Positions 16,171 to 25,169 of a stretch of DNA of 64,000 nucleotides are shown here, piece by piece (within the stretch, counting starts at the first letter, position 1; every line of letters starts with the position of its first letter). Source of the stretch: Mucilaginibacter lappiensis (GTDB lineage Bacteria; Bacteroidota; Bacteroidia; Sphingobacteriales; Sphingobacteriaceae). A model generated the notes under the pieces. That model ran no database searches and was not told where the DNA came from. It saw only the letters and a program-made list of their open reading frames with translations. A program made the translations under genes and the position numbers. The stretch spans positions 186,001-250,000 of the forward strand of contig NZ_FTMG01000006.1 of the NCBI RefSeq assembly GCF_900155965.1, given 5' to 3'.

Positions 16171-16243
16171 TATTTCAACAAAAATATTTTATTTTTATTC
16201 AAATTTTAATTAAACTTGTATTTCAATATAGATATTCAAATTT

Positions 16244-16720
16244 ATGTCCCACAGAAAAGCTCAAAATTTAGAAATTGATAATCTTGATATCCAGATTTTA
16301 TCAATATTAATGAAGAATGCTACCACTCCGTACACCGAGATAGCAAAAGAGTTAATCGTTTCTGGCGGAACCATACACGTGCGAATGAAAAAGTTGGAAG
16401 AGATGGGTGTAATAAAAGGAGCCAGCCTGGAAGTAGATCCTCAAAAATTAGGTTATGATATTACAGCGTTCCTGGGTATCTACCTCGAAAAGGGCTCTCA
16501 GTACAACGAAGCGGTTAAGCAATTAAAAACCATAAAAGAAATTGTTGAGCTGCATTATACCACCGGCGAGTGGAGTATTTTCGCCAAGATTGTGTGTCAT
16601 GATACTACCCACCTGCGCGAGGTTTTGAACGAACAGATTCAGGGTGTTAAAGGTATCCAACGCACCGAAACTTTTATTTCGCTTGAAGAAAGTATCAGGA
16701 GGCAGATCACTTTGGAATAA
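16244..16720 (+). CDS. Lrp/AsnC family transcriptional regulator
   Basis: 158 residues. The N-terminal helix-turn-helix (about 12-60) contains IDNLDIQILSILMKNATTPYTEIAKEL and the recognition region SGGTIHVRMKKLEEMGVI. The C-terminal RAM (effector-binding) domain spans about 75-150. Lrp-type proteins form octamers or dimers-of-dimers that sense amino acids. It is divergent from the tRNA-like genes, with only 150 AT-rich bases between them, so it could regulate them or merely itself. The gene downstream is convergent. Confidence 0.92.
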   Translation: MSHRKAQNLEIDNLDIQILSILMKNATTPYTEIAKELIVSGGTIHVRMKKLEEMGVIKGASLEVDPQKLGYDITAFLGIYLEKGSQYNEAVKQLKTIKEIVELHYTTGEWSIFAKIVCHDTTHLREVLNEQIQGVKGIQRTETFISLEESIRRQITLE

Positions 16721-16794
16721 AATTTTACTCGATATATTAAGCTTCATAACGAGCCAAATCAAATTGGTTTATTATCAAGTTTCAACCCCAATAT

Positions 16795-16887
16795 GTCATC
16801 CTGAGTTTGTTTCAGGATCTCTCCACTCAAAATCATCCAATGCAAATAGAATGCCGAATCTGGTTCGACATTCTATTTGCATTGGAT
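16795..16887. terminator. Repeat-derived bidirectional hairpin between lrp-like gene and tex
   Basis: ATCCAATGCAAATAGAAT at 16835-16852 and ATTCTATTTGCATTGGAT at 16870-16887 form an 18-bp perfect stem with a 17-base loop. A TCCTGAGTTTGTTTCAGGAT hairpin precedes it at 16799-16818. Both genes converge here, so it probably ends both transcripts. The ATGTCATCCTGAG part belongs to the dispersed repeat family. Confidence 0.65.
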
Positions 16888-16892
16888 ATTAT

Positions 16893-19163
16893 TTATTTAA
16901 ACTTACTCTTTAAGGCAGCCAGCTTTAAGGCCATATCAGTTTCCGGTTCTTTTTCAACCCGTTTGTTATAAGTGGGTTTATTGTTACCTCCGGCGGGTCT
17001 TCTATCGTCATTCCGCCTTTCTTGCGGGGCGCTTTTATCATTTTCTTTCATCGATAAAGCTATGCGCTTGCGATTCACATCCACCTCGGTAACCGTAACC
17101 TCCACTTTCTGGTGTACTTTTAATACTTCGTTTGGATCTTTAATATATCGGTTGGTAATCTGACTCAGGTGAACTAATCCATCCTGATGAACACCGATAT
17201 CCACAAAAGCCCCGAAATTGGTAATGTTGGTTACAATACCGGGCAGTTTCATGCCTACCTTCAGGTCGCCTATCGCATTTACACCGTCGGTAAAGCTAAA
17301 TGCCTCAAATTGTTCACGCGGGTCGCGGCCTGGTTTGGCCAGCTCGGCCATAATATCATTCAGGGTAGGCAGGCCTACCGTTTCTGAGGTATATTTTTGC
17401 AGCGGGATGCTTTTACGCAATGGCGCGCTGCCTATCAAGTCTTTCACCGTGCAATTCATGTCTTTGGCTATTTGCTCCAGCAGGCTGTAACGTTCCGGGT
17501 GTACCGCACTTGAATCCAGCGGATTTTCGGCATTGTGAATGCGTAAAAATCCAGCGGCTTGTTCAAAAGCCTTATCGCCCAGACGGGGAACTTTCTTCAG
17601 TTGATCGCGGCGTTTAAAGGCGCCGTTCTGATCGCGGTACTCCACTATGTTTTGTGCCAACTGCGGACCAAGACCCGATACATAGGCCAATATCTGTTTG
17701 GAAGCTGTGTTTAGTTCCACACCAACAGCGTTCACACAGCTCATTACGGTATCATCCAGTGAGGTTTGCAGTTTGTTCTGATCCACATCGTGCTGGTATT
17801 GCCCTACGCCTATTGATTTTGGGTCGATTTTTACTAACTCAGCCAGTGGATCCATCAGTCTCCGGCCTATGGATACAGCCCCCCTTACAGTAATATCCTT
17901 ATCCGGGAATTCCTCCCTCGCCACATCAGATGCCGAGTAGATGGATGCACCGCTTTCGTTCACCATAACAATAACCACGCCTGGTAAATTCAGATTGCGC
18001 ACAAACACTTCCGTTTCGCGACCGGCGGTACCGTTACCAATGGCAATAGCTTCAATATTATATTTTTGAAACAAATGCTGAACAGTTTTTTCGGCTTCAC
18101 GCGCCTGCCCTGCCCCAGTGTGCGGGTAGATGGCGGTATTTTCAAGCAGTTTGCCCTGTTCATCCAGGCAAACCAGTTTACAACCTGTACGGAACCCCGG
18201 GTCGATGGCCATAACGCGTTTTTGACCCAGCGGCGCACCCAATAAAAGCTGACGTGCATTTTCGGCAAAAACACGGATAGCCTCTTCATCGGCTTTCTTT
18301 TTGGTAAACAAGCGCACTTCTGTTTCCATAGATGGTTTCAGCAAACGCTTGTAACCATCGGTAATGGCCTGTTTTACCTGGTCGGCAGATGGATTGATGC
18401 CTTTTACAAAAGTATCTTCCAATATAGCAATCGCTTGCTCCTCTTCGGGCTTAATATCCAACCACAGGATCTCCTCCTTTTCGCCACGGCGCATGGCCAG
18501 GATACGGTGTGACGGTGCCGACTTTACAGCTTCTGTCCAGTCAAAATAGTCTTTATATTTAATGCCTTCCACTTCCTTACCATCCACCACTTTGGATTGA
18601 AAAGTTCCTTTTTCGATAAACAGTTCGCGGATACGGGTACGCACTTCCGCATTTTCGCTGATGGTTTCGGCGATGATATCCCTAGCACCAGCCAATGCTT
18701 CTTCTATACTGTTCACGCCTTTCTCGGCATCTATATAAGCTTCAGCAGCGGTTTCCAGGTCAACTTTGTTTTGTTCAAGTAGTAAATCGGCCAAGGGTTG
18801 CAAACCTTTTTCGCGGGCCGTGGTAGCACGGGTTTTGCGTTTGGGGCGATAAGGAAGGTAAATATCCTCGAGCGATACCATAGTTTCGGCCTCGTTGATC
18901 TGTTTTTCCAGTTCGGGTGTTAACTTGCCCATGTCGGTCAGCGATTTCAGGATGGCCTCACGGCGTTTATCCAGGTCGCGCAGTTGTTGCACACGGTCGC
19001 GGATCTCGGTCACCTGCACCTCATCGAGCGTACCGGTAACCTCTTTACGGTAGCGGGAAATAAACGGAACAGTAGCGCCCTCATCAAGCAAATCAACTGT
19101 GGCACTCACCTGCTTTTCGGCAATGGAAAGCTCCTGGGCTATTTTTTTATAATGCGATATCAT
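16893..19163 (-). CDS. tex: Tex family RNA-binding transcription accessory protein
   Basis: 756 residues with the standard Tex order: N-terminal helical/HTH-like part (1-180; EVTGTLDEVQVTEIRDR, YLPYRPKRKTRATTAREKGL); YqgF/RNase-H-like domain (about 320-450; VMAIDPGFRTGCKLVCLD, AIGNGTAGRETE); helix-hairpin-helix region (about 480-560; VGVGQYQHDVDQ-like, NIVEYRDQNGAFKRRDQLKKV); and a C-terminal S1 RNA-binding domain (about 640-710; GIVTNITNFGAFVDIGVHQD). It ends in a short charged Lys/Arg tail. The start is the ATG at 19161-19163 (MISHYKKIAQEL); an upstream GTG/ATG extension is not conserved in character. Tex binds nucleic acid and polymerase complexes. Confidence 0.95.
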   Translation of the reverse strand: MISHYKKIAQELSIAEKQVSATVDLLDEGATVPFISRYRKEVTGTLDEVQVTEIRDRVQQLRDLDKRREAILKSLTDMGKLTPELEKQINEAETMVSLEDIYLPYRPKRKTRATTAREKGLQPLADLLLEQNKVDLETAAEAYIDAEKGVNSIEEALAGARDIIAETISENAEVRTRIRELFIEKGTFQSKVVDGKEVEGIKYKDYFDWTEAVKSAPSHRILAMRRGEKEEILWLDIKPEEEQAIAILEDTFVKGINPSADQVKQAITDGYKRLLKPSMETEVRLFTKKKADEEAIRVFAENARQLLLGAPLGQKRVMAIDPGFRTGCKLVCLDEQGKLLENTAIYPHTGAGQAREAEKTVQHLFQKYNIEAIAIGNGTAGRETEVFVRNLNLPGVVIVMVNESGASIYSASDVAREEFPDKDITVRGAVSIGRRLMDPLAELVKIDPKSIGVGQYQHDVDQNKLQTSLDDTVMSCVNAVGVELNTASKQILAYVSGLGPQLAQNIVEYRDQNGAFKRRDQLKKVPRLGDKAFEQAAGFLRIHNAENPLDSSAVHPERYSLLEQIAKDMNCTVKDLIGSAPLRKSIPLQKYTSETVGLPTLNDIMAELAKPGRDPREQFEAFSFTDGVNAIGDLKVGMKLPGIVTNITNFGAFVDIGVHQDGLVHLSQITNRYIKDPNEVLKVHQKVEVTVTEVDVNRKRIALSMKENDKSAPQERRNDDRRPAGGNNKPTYNKRVEKEPETDMALKLAALKSKFK

Positions 19164-19303
19164 AGTAAACTTTGGACTGCGAAGTTGGGTACTCTTTGGT
19201 AAAAAAACAAAAATGGTTTGTAAAAAGAATGGTGACGATATAATAAATCCAGTCATGTTGAATTTATTTCAGCATCCCTTTAGGATTACCTAAATCTCAA
19301 AAA

Positions 19304-19394
19304 TGTCATACGAGGAGGAACGACGAAGCAATCTCGTAGCTATTCGTACCGATGAGAACGCGAGGAGATTGCCACACTGCGTTCGCAATGACAT
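19304..19394. repeat. REP-like dispersed inverted repeat (GTCATNCGAGGAGGAACGACGAAGC type)
   Basis: TGTCATACGAGGAGGAACG at 19304 opens and GTTCGCAATGACAT closes the element at about 19381-19394, with AGCAATCTCGT and ACGCGAGGAGATTGC inside as inner arms. A second copy with the same words in another order is at 55366-55454. Confidence 0.75.
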
Positions 19395-19425
19395 GATGTA
19401 GAATTTCATTATTCAGAATAATCTA

Positions 19426-20199
19426 TCAATTAGATACCTTCCTCACCACCCTCTCAATCGCTTTACCCCAAAACTCACCTAAAACCAAAGCACCCTGTTT
19501 GTTCGGGTGCAGATAAAATGTACCCTGATTGCCCTTTTCGGGTATCAGATGGGTAAGGTGGTGTTTTTTAAAATAGTTGAATGCCTTTTTATCCCCCACA
19601 AAAACATGGCGGGGATTGGTTGCGCCGTAAGCAGCCACCAGGCTATCCAGCTTGGGCACATAACTTTGCAGGCGGGATAAACCCTCCTGTAAATATTTGG
19701 CGCCATTATAAGTGTTTGGACTATACCAGATGGGGTGCTGATAAATAATGATGGCTTTTGGAAAGTCGGCCAGTAGTTTATCTGTAATAGTTTTTACGTT
19801 CTGGATATAATCTGCCGGCGATACAGGCGCGCCGTGAGGGCCTTGTATAGCGCTGTCATTAGTGCCCAGCTTCATCGAAAATATAAGCAGCGCTTCTTTA
19901 TCCATAAAAGCCCCTGCGGCTTGCTCTACCTTTGTAAAGGCATTGGTACCTGGTAAAAAATCAAGCGTAGTATAGCCGCTGTGGCCCTGGTTGCTAAATT
20001 CAACCGTACCCAGGCCTGTTTGTTTGCGCAGCCAGGCTATGGCAATAGCAGGGGGCGCTTCTGTAGCCGGATCACTCATTTGCACACCCTGTGTAATGCT
20101 ATTGCCTATAAAAACTACGTTGATATTTGTTTTTTTTGATTGGGCAAAGGCTGATGAAATGCTGCAAAGAAATAATATCGCAATAAAAAAATGTTTCAT
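19426..20199 (-). CDS. Secreted SGNH/GDSL-type hydrolase
   Basis: 257 residues with signal peptide MKHFFIAILFLCSISSAFAQ. SGNH block I is FIGNSITQG (catalytic Ser); the block II Gly lies in SNQGHSGYTT; block III is GTNDS (Asn); block V is the late segment YLHPNKQGALVLGEFW (His). Family members deacetylate or de-esterify sugars and glycans; the substrate is unknown, but sialate- or xylan-acetyl esterases are typical in Bacteroidota. The ATG at 20197-20199 is chosen for the signal peptide. A GC-rich inverted repeat lies just upstream. Confidence 0.85.
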   Translation of the reverse strand: MKHFFIAILFLCSISSAFAQSKKTNINVVFIGNSITQGVQMSDPATEAPPAIAIAWLRKQTGLGTVEFSNQGHSGYTTLDFLPGTNAFTKVEQAAGAFMDKEALLIFSMKLGTNDSAIQGPHGAPVSPADYIQNVKTITDKLLADFPKAIIIYQHPIWYSPNTYNGAKYLQEGLSRLQSYVPKLDSLVAAYGATNPRHVFVGDKKAFNYFKKHHLTHLIPEKGNQGTFYLHPNKQGALVLGEFWGKAIERVVRKVSN

Positions 20200-20231
20200 A
20201 AACTTATTTAATCTACTCCGGATAGTGTAAT

Positions 20232-20285
20232 GGCGGGGTGTGTTTATACGTGCTGAAGAACACACCCCGCCGCCCCTCTATACAC
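20232..20285. repeat. Dispersed inverted repeat upstream of the SGNH gene
   Basis: GGCGGGGTGTGTT at 20232-20244 pairs perfectly with AACACACCCCGCC at 20259-20271 over a 14-base loop, then CGCCCCTCT follows. It is the same family as 9158-9266 and 20900-20940. In the SGNH transcript it would lie in the 5' leader or promoter region. Confidence 0.65.
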
Positions 20286-20329
20286 TCAAATTTGCGCTAA
20301 AGTAATTACCTACTGGCCATGATGTTAAA

Positions 20330-20863
20330 TTATGGCTTTGGGGTGGTCATTTTTGCATCGATCAAAGGTTTTTTACTTGATAATCCCTTCACTATGGAAA
20401 GAGAGTCTCGTAGAATTTTTGATTCTGATTTGAGAGAGTCTATTTCTTGTTGGTGAGATACTAATGTGGTGGTATTATTTAAGGATAGATAAGTAAATAT
20501 TCCACTTGCAAGTATTGATACAGCCAACAAGCCATTAGATAGTCTATTAAATATTCTTTGCGTTCGAATTGAATCTTTAGAGTTTTGAAAGGCCGAATGC
20601 CGAATCAAAAAATCCATCCCCTCAAAGGTTATTTCACAACTTAATCCTATCTGTTTACCGGGAGTTTGGCCGCCAGATGGGTCTATTATTATTTCATCGA
20701 ATTTATGATGAAATTTAATATGCTTTGCCTCAATGATTGCTTTCAGTTGTTCAACTGCATCTTCGTAGCTTTTTCCTTCAAACAAAGGCATAATATCAGT
20801 CTCGACATACATGCCTTTATTACTTAGGTATTCTAAAACCCGAATATAATGGTCTTTATTCAC
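20330..20863 (-). CDS. Uncharacterised protein with winged-helix-like N-terminus, one membrane helix and coiled coil
   Basis: 177 residues, no recognised family. Residues 1-100 look like a small alpha/beta domain that recalls wHTH proteins (HYIRVLEYLSNKGMYV, SCEITFEGMDFLIRHSAF). One hydrophobic segment follows (about 112-130, LLAVSILASGIFTYLSL), then a short coiled coil (HQQEIDSLKSESKILRDSLS) and a Lys/Pro tail. It would be an inner-membrane protein with a cytoplasmic N-domain. The AT-rich composition and repeat flanks differ a little from its neighbours, so it may be an accessory gene. Confidence 0.65.
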   Translation of the reverse strand: MNKDHYIRVLEYLSNKGMYVETDIMPLFEGKSYEDAVEQLKAIIEAKHIKFHHKFDEIIIDPSGGQTPGKQIGLSCEITFEGMDFLIRHSAFQNSKDSIRTQRIFNRLSNGLLAVSILASGIFTYLSLNNTTTLVSHQQEIDSLKSESKILRDSLSIVKGLSSKKPLIDAKMTTPKP

Positions 20864-20899
20864 AAAGATAAATATATGAATTTTCGGACATTAATGTAA

Positions 20900-20940
20900 A
20901 AACACACCCCTCCGCCCCTCTCAAGAGGGGAATCGCACAT
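20900..20940. repeat. Dispersed CCGCCCCTCTCAAGAGGGG element
   Basis: AACACACCCCTCCGCCCCTC followed by TCAAGAGGGGAATCGCAC repeats the element of 9158-9266 and 20232-20285. CCCCTCTCAAGAGGGG is a self-complementary hairpin. It lies between two minus-strand genes. Confidence 0.6.
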
Positions 20941-20980
20941 ACCCGACTTTCTCACTCACTACTCATCACTCACACCCCCC

Positions 20981-23101
20981 TTACCACTTCACGCCCATAT
21001 TCCAAAACATGAAGGCCCATTTATCAACCTGTCCGCTGATCACTTGGGCTGTTGATTGTCCGGCGCCATGGCCCGCTTTGGTTTCAATACGGATGAGTAC
21101 CGGGGCTGTGCCTTTCTGATATTCCTGCAAGCGTGCTGCAAACTTAAAGGAATGCGCGGGCACTACACGGTCGTCATGATCGGCGGTGGTTACCATCGTA
21201 GCCGGATATTGCTGTGGCTTTAGGGCATGATATGGTGAATAGTTATATAAATATTCAAACATTTCTTTGGAGTCTTCGGCTGTTCCGTAATCATAGCTCC
21301 AACCGGCTCCGGCGGTAAATTTGTTGTAACGCAGCATATCCAGAACGCCAACAGCGGGGAAGGCTACTTTAAACAGGTCAGGGCGCTGGGTGATCATGGC
21401 ACCTATGAGCAAGCCCCCGTTAGAGCCGCCCGAAACTGCCAGGTGCTCTTTAGAGGTATATTTATTTTTAATGAGGTATTCGGCTGCGGCAATAAAATCA
21501 TCAAATACGTTTTGCTTTTTCATTTTGATGCCTTTGCGGTGCCAGGTTTCGCCATACTCGCCGCCGCCACGTAAATTCGGCACGGCGTAAATACCACCGT
21601 GTTCCATCAATATAATATTTGATGTGCTGAAAGCCGGTGTTAAGCTGATACCGAAGCCACCATATGCATACAGCAACGTTGGGTTTTGGCCATTCAATAT
21701 CGTACCTTTTTTATAGGTGATGATCATCGGAATCTTGGTTTTATCCTTCGAAGTATAAAACACCTGTTTCGATTCGTACTGCTCGGGATCAAACTTCACC
21801 CCCGATTTTTTATATAGTGTTGATTTACCCGTGGCTATATCCAGTTTAAAAATGGTTGGCGGATATACATAACTGGTAAATGTATAATAGGTTTCTTTCT
21901 CTGCCTTCTTGGTGCCAAAGCCAGAAGCGGTACCTACCGATGGCAGGTTTATGGTGCGCTCCAGTTTGCCGTTCATATCGTATTGCTGTACAAAGGAGGT
22001 AGCATCTTTCAGGTACTCAGCGAAAATTTTGCCGCCGCCTGTTGTGGCGCTCAATACATTTTTAGTTTCGGGGATGAGGTTTTGCCAATGGGTTACGGTT
22101 GGGTTTGCTGCATCAACGGTAACAATTTTAAAATTGGGCGAATAGATATTGGTAAGGATATACAGCTTACTGCCTACATTCCCCAGTATGGAATGCTGGT
22201 TATCAAAATTGTCAATCACGTTGATGATTCCGCTGCCGGGCTTGCTTAAATCCTGTATATATAGTTCGTTCCCGGTGGTTGATGTGGCTGCGGTAATCAC
22301 CAGAAAGCGTTCATCTTCAGTAAGGTAAGCGCCAATGTAGCGGCGCGGGGTTTTATCGCCACCAAAAATGAGTTTGTCGGTACTTTGTGGTGTACCCAGC
22401 TTGTGGTAATATAGTTTGTGATACTGCGTCAAGCCCGATAACTGGCTACCGGCTTTGGGTTTATCATAACTGCTGTAATAAAAACCATCAGTACCTTTCC
22501 AGGCCAGACCGCTGAATTTGATATCAGTCAAAGTATCCCCTACTATGCTATTATCAGCGGTTTTGATCACGATTACCTTGCGCCAGTCAGATCCACCTTC
22601 AGATATCTGGTAAGCGGCCAGGTCGCCATCTTTTGTAAAATCTATCCCCTGCAGCGACGTGGTACCATCGGCCGAAAATTTATTGGGATCTAAAAATATC
22701 TCGGGCGTGCCGGTATCTCCTACCTGCCGGTATAAAACCGACTGGCTTTGCAATCCATCATTCTTATAAAAATAGGTGTATTTACCTTCCTTAAAAGGGG
22801 CGCTGTATTTTTCATAGTTCCACAAAGTTTCCAGTTGCTTACGCATTTCTTCGCGGTAAGGGATCTGACCCAGGTAATTTTGGGTAACCTTATTTTCGGC
22901 TGTCACCCATTCTTTGGTATCTACAGCCTGGTCGTTTTCAAGCCAACGGTATGGGTCGGGCACTTTGGTGTCAAAATAAGTATCAACGGTGTCAACTTTT
23001 TTGGTTTGGGGGTAGGGTAGCGTTTTTATAGTCATTTGTTGTGCATGTGTATAGCTGCAAAATAAAACAGCAAATGCAAATAAACAGGTAGTTAGTTTCA
23101 T
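20981..23101 (-). CDS. Prolyl oligopeptidase (S9A), secreted
   Basis: 706 residues with signal peptide MKLTTCLFAFAVLFCSYTHAQ. The N-terminal S9A segment DTYFDTKVPDPYRWLEND begins the beta-propeller (about 70-430), and the alpha/beta-hydrolase domain follows. Catalytic residues are Ser in SGGSNGGLLIGA, Asp in DHDDRVVPAHS and His in KAGHGAGQS. It cleaves short proline-containing peptides, here in the periplasm or outside, probably for nutrition. Bacteroidota often carry several such secreted paralogues. The length is normal for the family. Confidence 0.95.
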   Translation of the reverse strand: MKLTTCLFAFAVLFCSYTHAQQMTIKTLPYPQTKKVDTVDTYFDTKVPDPYRWLENDQAVDTKEWVTAENKVTQNYLGQIPYREEMRKQLETLWNYEKYSAPFKEGKYTYFYKNDGLQSQSVLYRQVGDTGTPEIFLDPNKFSADGTTSLQGIDFTKDGDLAAYQISEGGSDWRKVIVIKTADNSIVGDTLTDIKFSGLAWKGTDGFYYSSYDKPKAGSQLSGLTQYHKLYYHKLGTPQSTDKLIFGGDKTPRRYIGAYLTEDERFLVITAATSTTGNELYIQDLSKPGSGIINVIDNFDNQHSILGNVGSKLYILTNIYSPNFKIVTVDAANPTVTHWQNLIPETKNVLSATTGGGKIFAEYLKDATSFVQQYDMNGKLERTINLPSVGTASGFGTKKAEKETYYTFTSYVYPPTIFKLDIATGKSTLYKKSGVKFDPEQYESKQVFYTSKDKTKIPMIITYKKGTILNGQNPTLLYAYGGFGISLTPAFSTSNIILMEHGGIYAVPNLRGGGEYGETWHRKGIKMKKQNVFDDFIAAAEYLIKNKYTSKEHLAVSGGSNGGLLIGAMITQRPDLFKVAFPAVGVLDMLRYNKFTAGAGWSYDYGTAEDSKEMFEYLYNYSPYHALKPQQYPATMVTTADHDDRVVPAHSFKFAARLQEYQKGTAPVLIRIETKAGHGAGQSTAQVISGQVDKWAFMFWNMGVKW

Positions 23102-23515
23102 GTTGATTTTAAGTTACAGGAAAACTAAAGGTAGGAAATTGGTTCATTAGTTCATCGGTTCATTCGCTCATTGGTGCAAGACAGGTGATCATGCAAGACC
23201 ATATCGCTAAGACTAATGAACAAATGAACCGATGAACTAATGAACCAATAAAGTTAAAAGTTGTTAATTTTAATCAATCCTGCTGTTTAATTGGGCGGGG
23301 CAAGCTATATTAGCCCCCGATTACGAAAACAAGCCAAAGCCGGGTTATTTAACCCCACTTGTATTGATAACAGACTCCGGATGTAATTATTTATTTACAA
23401 TGGATTTTTACTATCTGTGTCTTTATTGATAATAATGCTTTTTTTTACACGTTTGCTAAACCGTATAAGATGGTAAATGGCAAACTTATACAAGTTGTTA
23501 GTACAAATTTATAAC
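23102..23515. repeat. Gene-free interval with a 27-bp perfect inverted repeat
   Basis: The 27 bases at 23138-23164 (ATTGGTTCATTAGTTCATCG and on) are exactly the inverse of 23223-23249, with a 58-base centre holding further TTCATT/AATGAA words. The remainder of this 414-base gap is AT-rich, with no gene seen. It includes the divergent promoter region of the oligopeptidase and the barrel gene. Confidence 0.75.
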
Positions 23516-24268
23516 ATGAAAAAAATCTTTACATTACTTACGGCAGCCTTAATGATGCTGATAGTGTTTAATGCACGGGCTCAGGATAGTCAAAATGATG
23601 GTGACGCTCCGGCCAAGCTTAAAAGCTATTTTGGCATATTTGGCGGCCAATCGCGCGCGCTCAGCGACTTTAAGAGCACCGATTACAGTAACACAAAAGC
23701 TGGTTTTGCCAAAAATGGGGTTGTATTGGGTATTGATGGAGCCTATTATTTTTACAAACATTTTGCTATAGGCTTTACCGTATCAAAACAAGATCAGGGT
23801 AATTTAACCTATAATGATGATCAAATAATTTCCCAAGGATATACTAATGATTTTAAAGCCGACGGCTCAACCGTTACTGCCGACAAGCGGTACAGAAGCT
23901 ATAATGTTTTGCTTGGCCCGCAATACACATTTGTATACCATCACTTACGATTTGACTTGAGGGCATCGGCAGGCGCTATTAAAAATACCGCTACGCCAAG
24001 TGTAGCTGTTGATATTACCGGTGTGCCGGCACAAACCGGAACATTCACTCAACAAAGCTCAAAAGGTACCGCCTTTGCTTATGGCGGTAGTGTAGACGTT
24101 CGTTTTGATATGGGCTCTGGCTGGGACTTGCTGCTGAAAGGCAACTATATTAAGTCGGACGGCCCAACTATTTCTACCACTGGCCGTACCAGCAACCTGG
24201 GCCGTATAGTTACCAAACAACCGATGACCGAAGGTCAGATTGTGTTTGGCTTAGTAAAAGAGTTTTAA
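23516..24268 (+). CDS. Outer-membrane beta-barrel protein
   Basis: 250 residues with signal peptide MKKIFTLLTAALMMLIVFNARAQ. Strand-rich repeats follow, such as YFGIFGGQSRALSDF, GVVLGIDGAYYFYKHFAIGF and YNVLLGPQYTFVYHHLRFDL, with a terminal strand ending in EF. The size and pattern fit a PF13505/PF13568-type barrel of 8-10 strands. The chosen ATG (23516) gives the signal peptide; the upstream frame is not credible. Function unknown; it is monocistronic. Confidence 0.82.
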   Translation: MKKIFTLLTAALMMLIVFNARAQDSQNDGDAPAKLKSYFGIFGGQSRALSDFKSTDYSNTKAGFAKNGVVLGIDGAYYFYKHFAIGFTVSKQDQGNLTYNDDQIISQGYTNDFKADGSTVTADKRYRSYNVLLGPQYTFVYHHLRFDLRASAGAIKNTATPSVAVDITGVPAQTGTFTQQSSKGTAFAYGGSVDVRFDMGSGWDLLLKGNYIKSDGPTISTTGRTSNLGRIVTKQPMTEGQIVFGLVKEF

Positions 24269-24298
24269 TTGAAACAGGCTTTGCCTGTACATATATAT

Positions 24299-24330
24299 AA
24301 AAAGGCCTCGTTGATCAACGAGGCCTTTTT
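24299..24330. terminator. Bidirectional intrinsic terminator, perfect palindrome
   Basis: The palindrome AAAGGCCTCGTTGA / TCAACGAGGCCTTT (24301-24328), flanked by A- and T-tracts, separates the convergent barrel gene and the small OB-fold-like gene and can stop transcription in both directions. Confidence 0.88.
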
Positions 24331-24334
24331 TATT

Positions 24335-24676
24335 TTAGTGAACTTCTATTTGTTGAGGCTGACTGGCCACTACTTCGGGCTGTTCTTTAAACATTTCAAA
24401 AGTGCCGGTTACACAAACCTGTTTCCCTTTAATATGTGGCAGATCCAACTTTGTTTTACCCTTTACCGCAACGGTATATTTCTGATGCGGATAGGCCCCT
24501 CCCAGGTTTAACAGGGTAAGTGTATCGTTTACCATTTTCATGGAGTAAACGGTATCGCAAAGCGTACCGGTTTTACCCAGGTTGTTTTTAAATTCCGCAG
24601 CGTTAAAAGCGTGCTGGGCATTGGCCGCGCCTGCAAACAGAAACAACAAAGCGGCCGAGGTTAATATCTTTTTCAT
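24335..24676 (-). CDS. Small secreted protein, OB-fold-like
   Basis: 113 residues with signal peptide MKKILTSAALLFLFAGAANAQ. The mature part has short strands (TGTLCDTVYSMKMVNDTLTLLNLG, KYTVAVKGKTKLD, GKQVCVTGTFEMFK) typical of OB-fold proteins. Two cysteines (in LCDTV and QVCVTG) could form a disulfide. Similar proteins in Bacteroidota are annotated as hypothetical or as nucleic-acid-binding-like OB folds, but a secreted location argues against DNA binding. Function unknown. Confidence 0.75.
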   Translation of the reverse strand: MKKILTSAALLFLFAGAANAQHAFNAAEFKNNLGKTGTLCDTVYSMKMVNDTLTLLNLGGAYPHQKYTVAVKGKTKLDLPHIKGKQVCVTGTFEMFKEQPEVVASQPQQIEVH

Positions 24677-24787
24677 TGCAATTATTTGTTCGATGGTTTC
24701 ATTCCTGTAATTATAATTCAAAGCATCGAAGTTATGGCATGAGTCATAACATATTTACAAATGTACCCAGCCTATGTTTATAAACAG

Positions 24788-25036
24788 TTAATTACCCGGC
24801 TGAGCATCTGGCTTTTTACCTGGCTGCTGATCGGCCCTTGGCGCAATACCATCTTCGAAGTTTAGTGTAAAGGCCGATTCTGATGCCCGGCTTGCCGCTT
24901 CTAATGCAGAAACATTAGGTTCATCGGTATCCAATATCTGATTGCCGGTATCTATTCCGTCGCCCTGTTCAAATTCATTGCCGGGGTCTTTATCTTCCTG
25001 AGCGTCGTCGAGGTTTGGGTTTTCTGGATTTGCCAT
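24788..25036 (-). CDS. Small acidic disordered protein
   Basis: 82 residues rich in Asp, Glu, Asn, Pro and Gln (MANPENPNLDDAQEDKDPGN). There is no signal peptide, no hydrophobic segment and no cysteine. It is predicted to be disordered, with a short amphipathic part around ALEAASRASESAFTLNFEDG. It lies 133 bases downstream of the giant lectin-like gene on the same strand and might share its transcript. No family is recognised. The reading frame ends at a normal stop and has a plausible ATG. Confidence 0.55.
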   Translation of the reverse strand: MANPENPNLDDAQEDKDPGNEFEQGDGIDTGNQILDTDEPNVSALEAASRASESAFTLNFEDGIAPRADQQPGKKPDAQPGN

Positions 25037-25169
25037 AATTTTGTGGGTTTAATAACTATACAACGATAAAGATGCCCGGATGTTTCGTTTGGATGTCTCC
25101 GGGAGATGGGGTAATCATCAACACAAAATTCTCCCGGGTAAGGTTTTGCCCGGGAGAAAAGAATACGTT

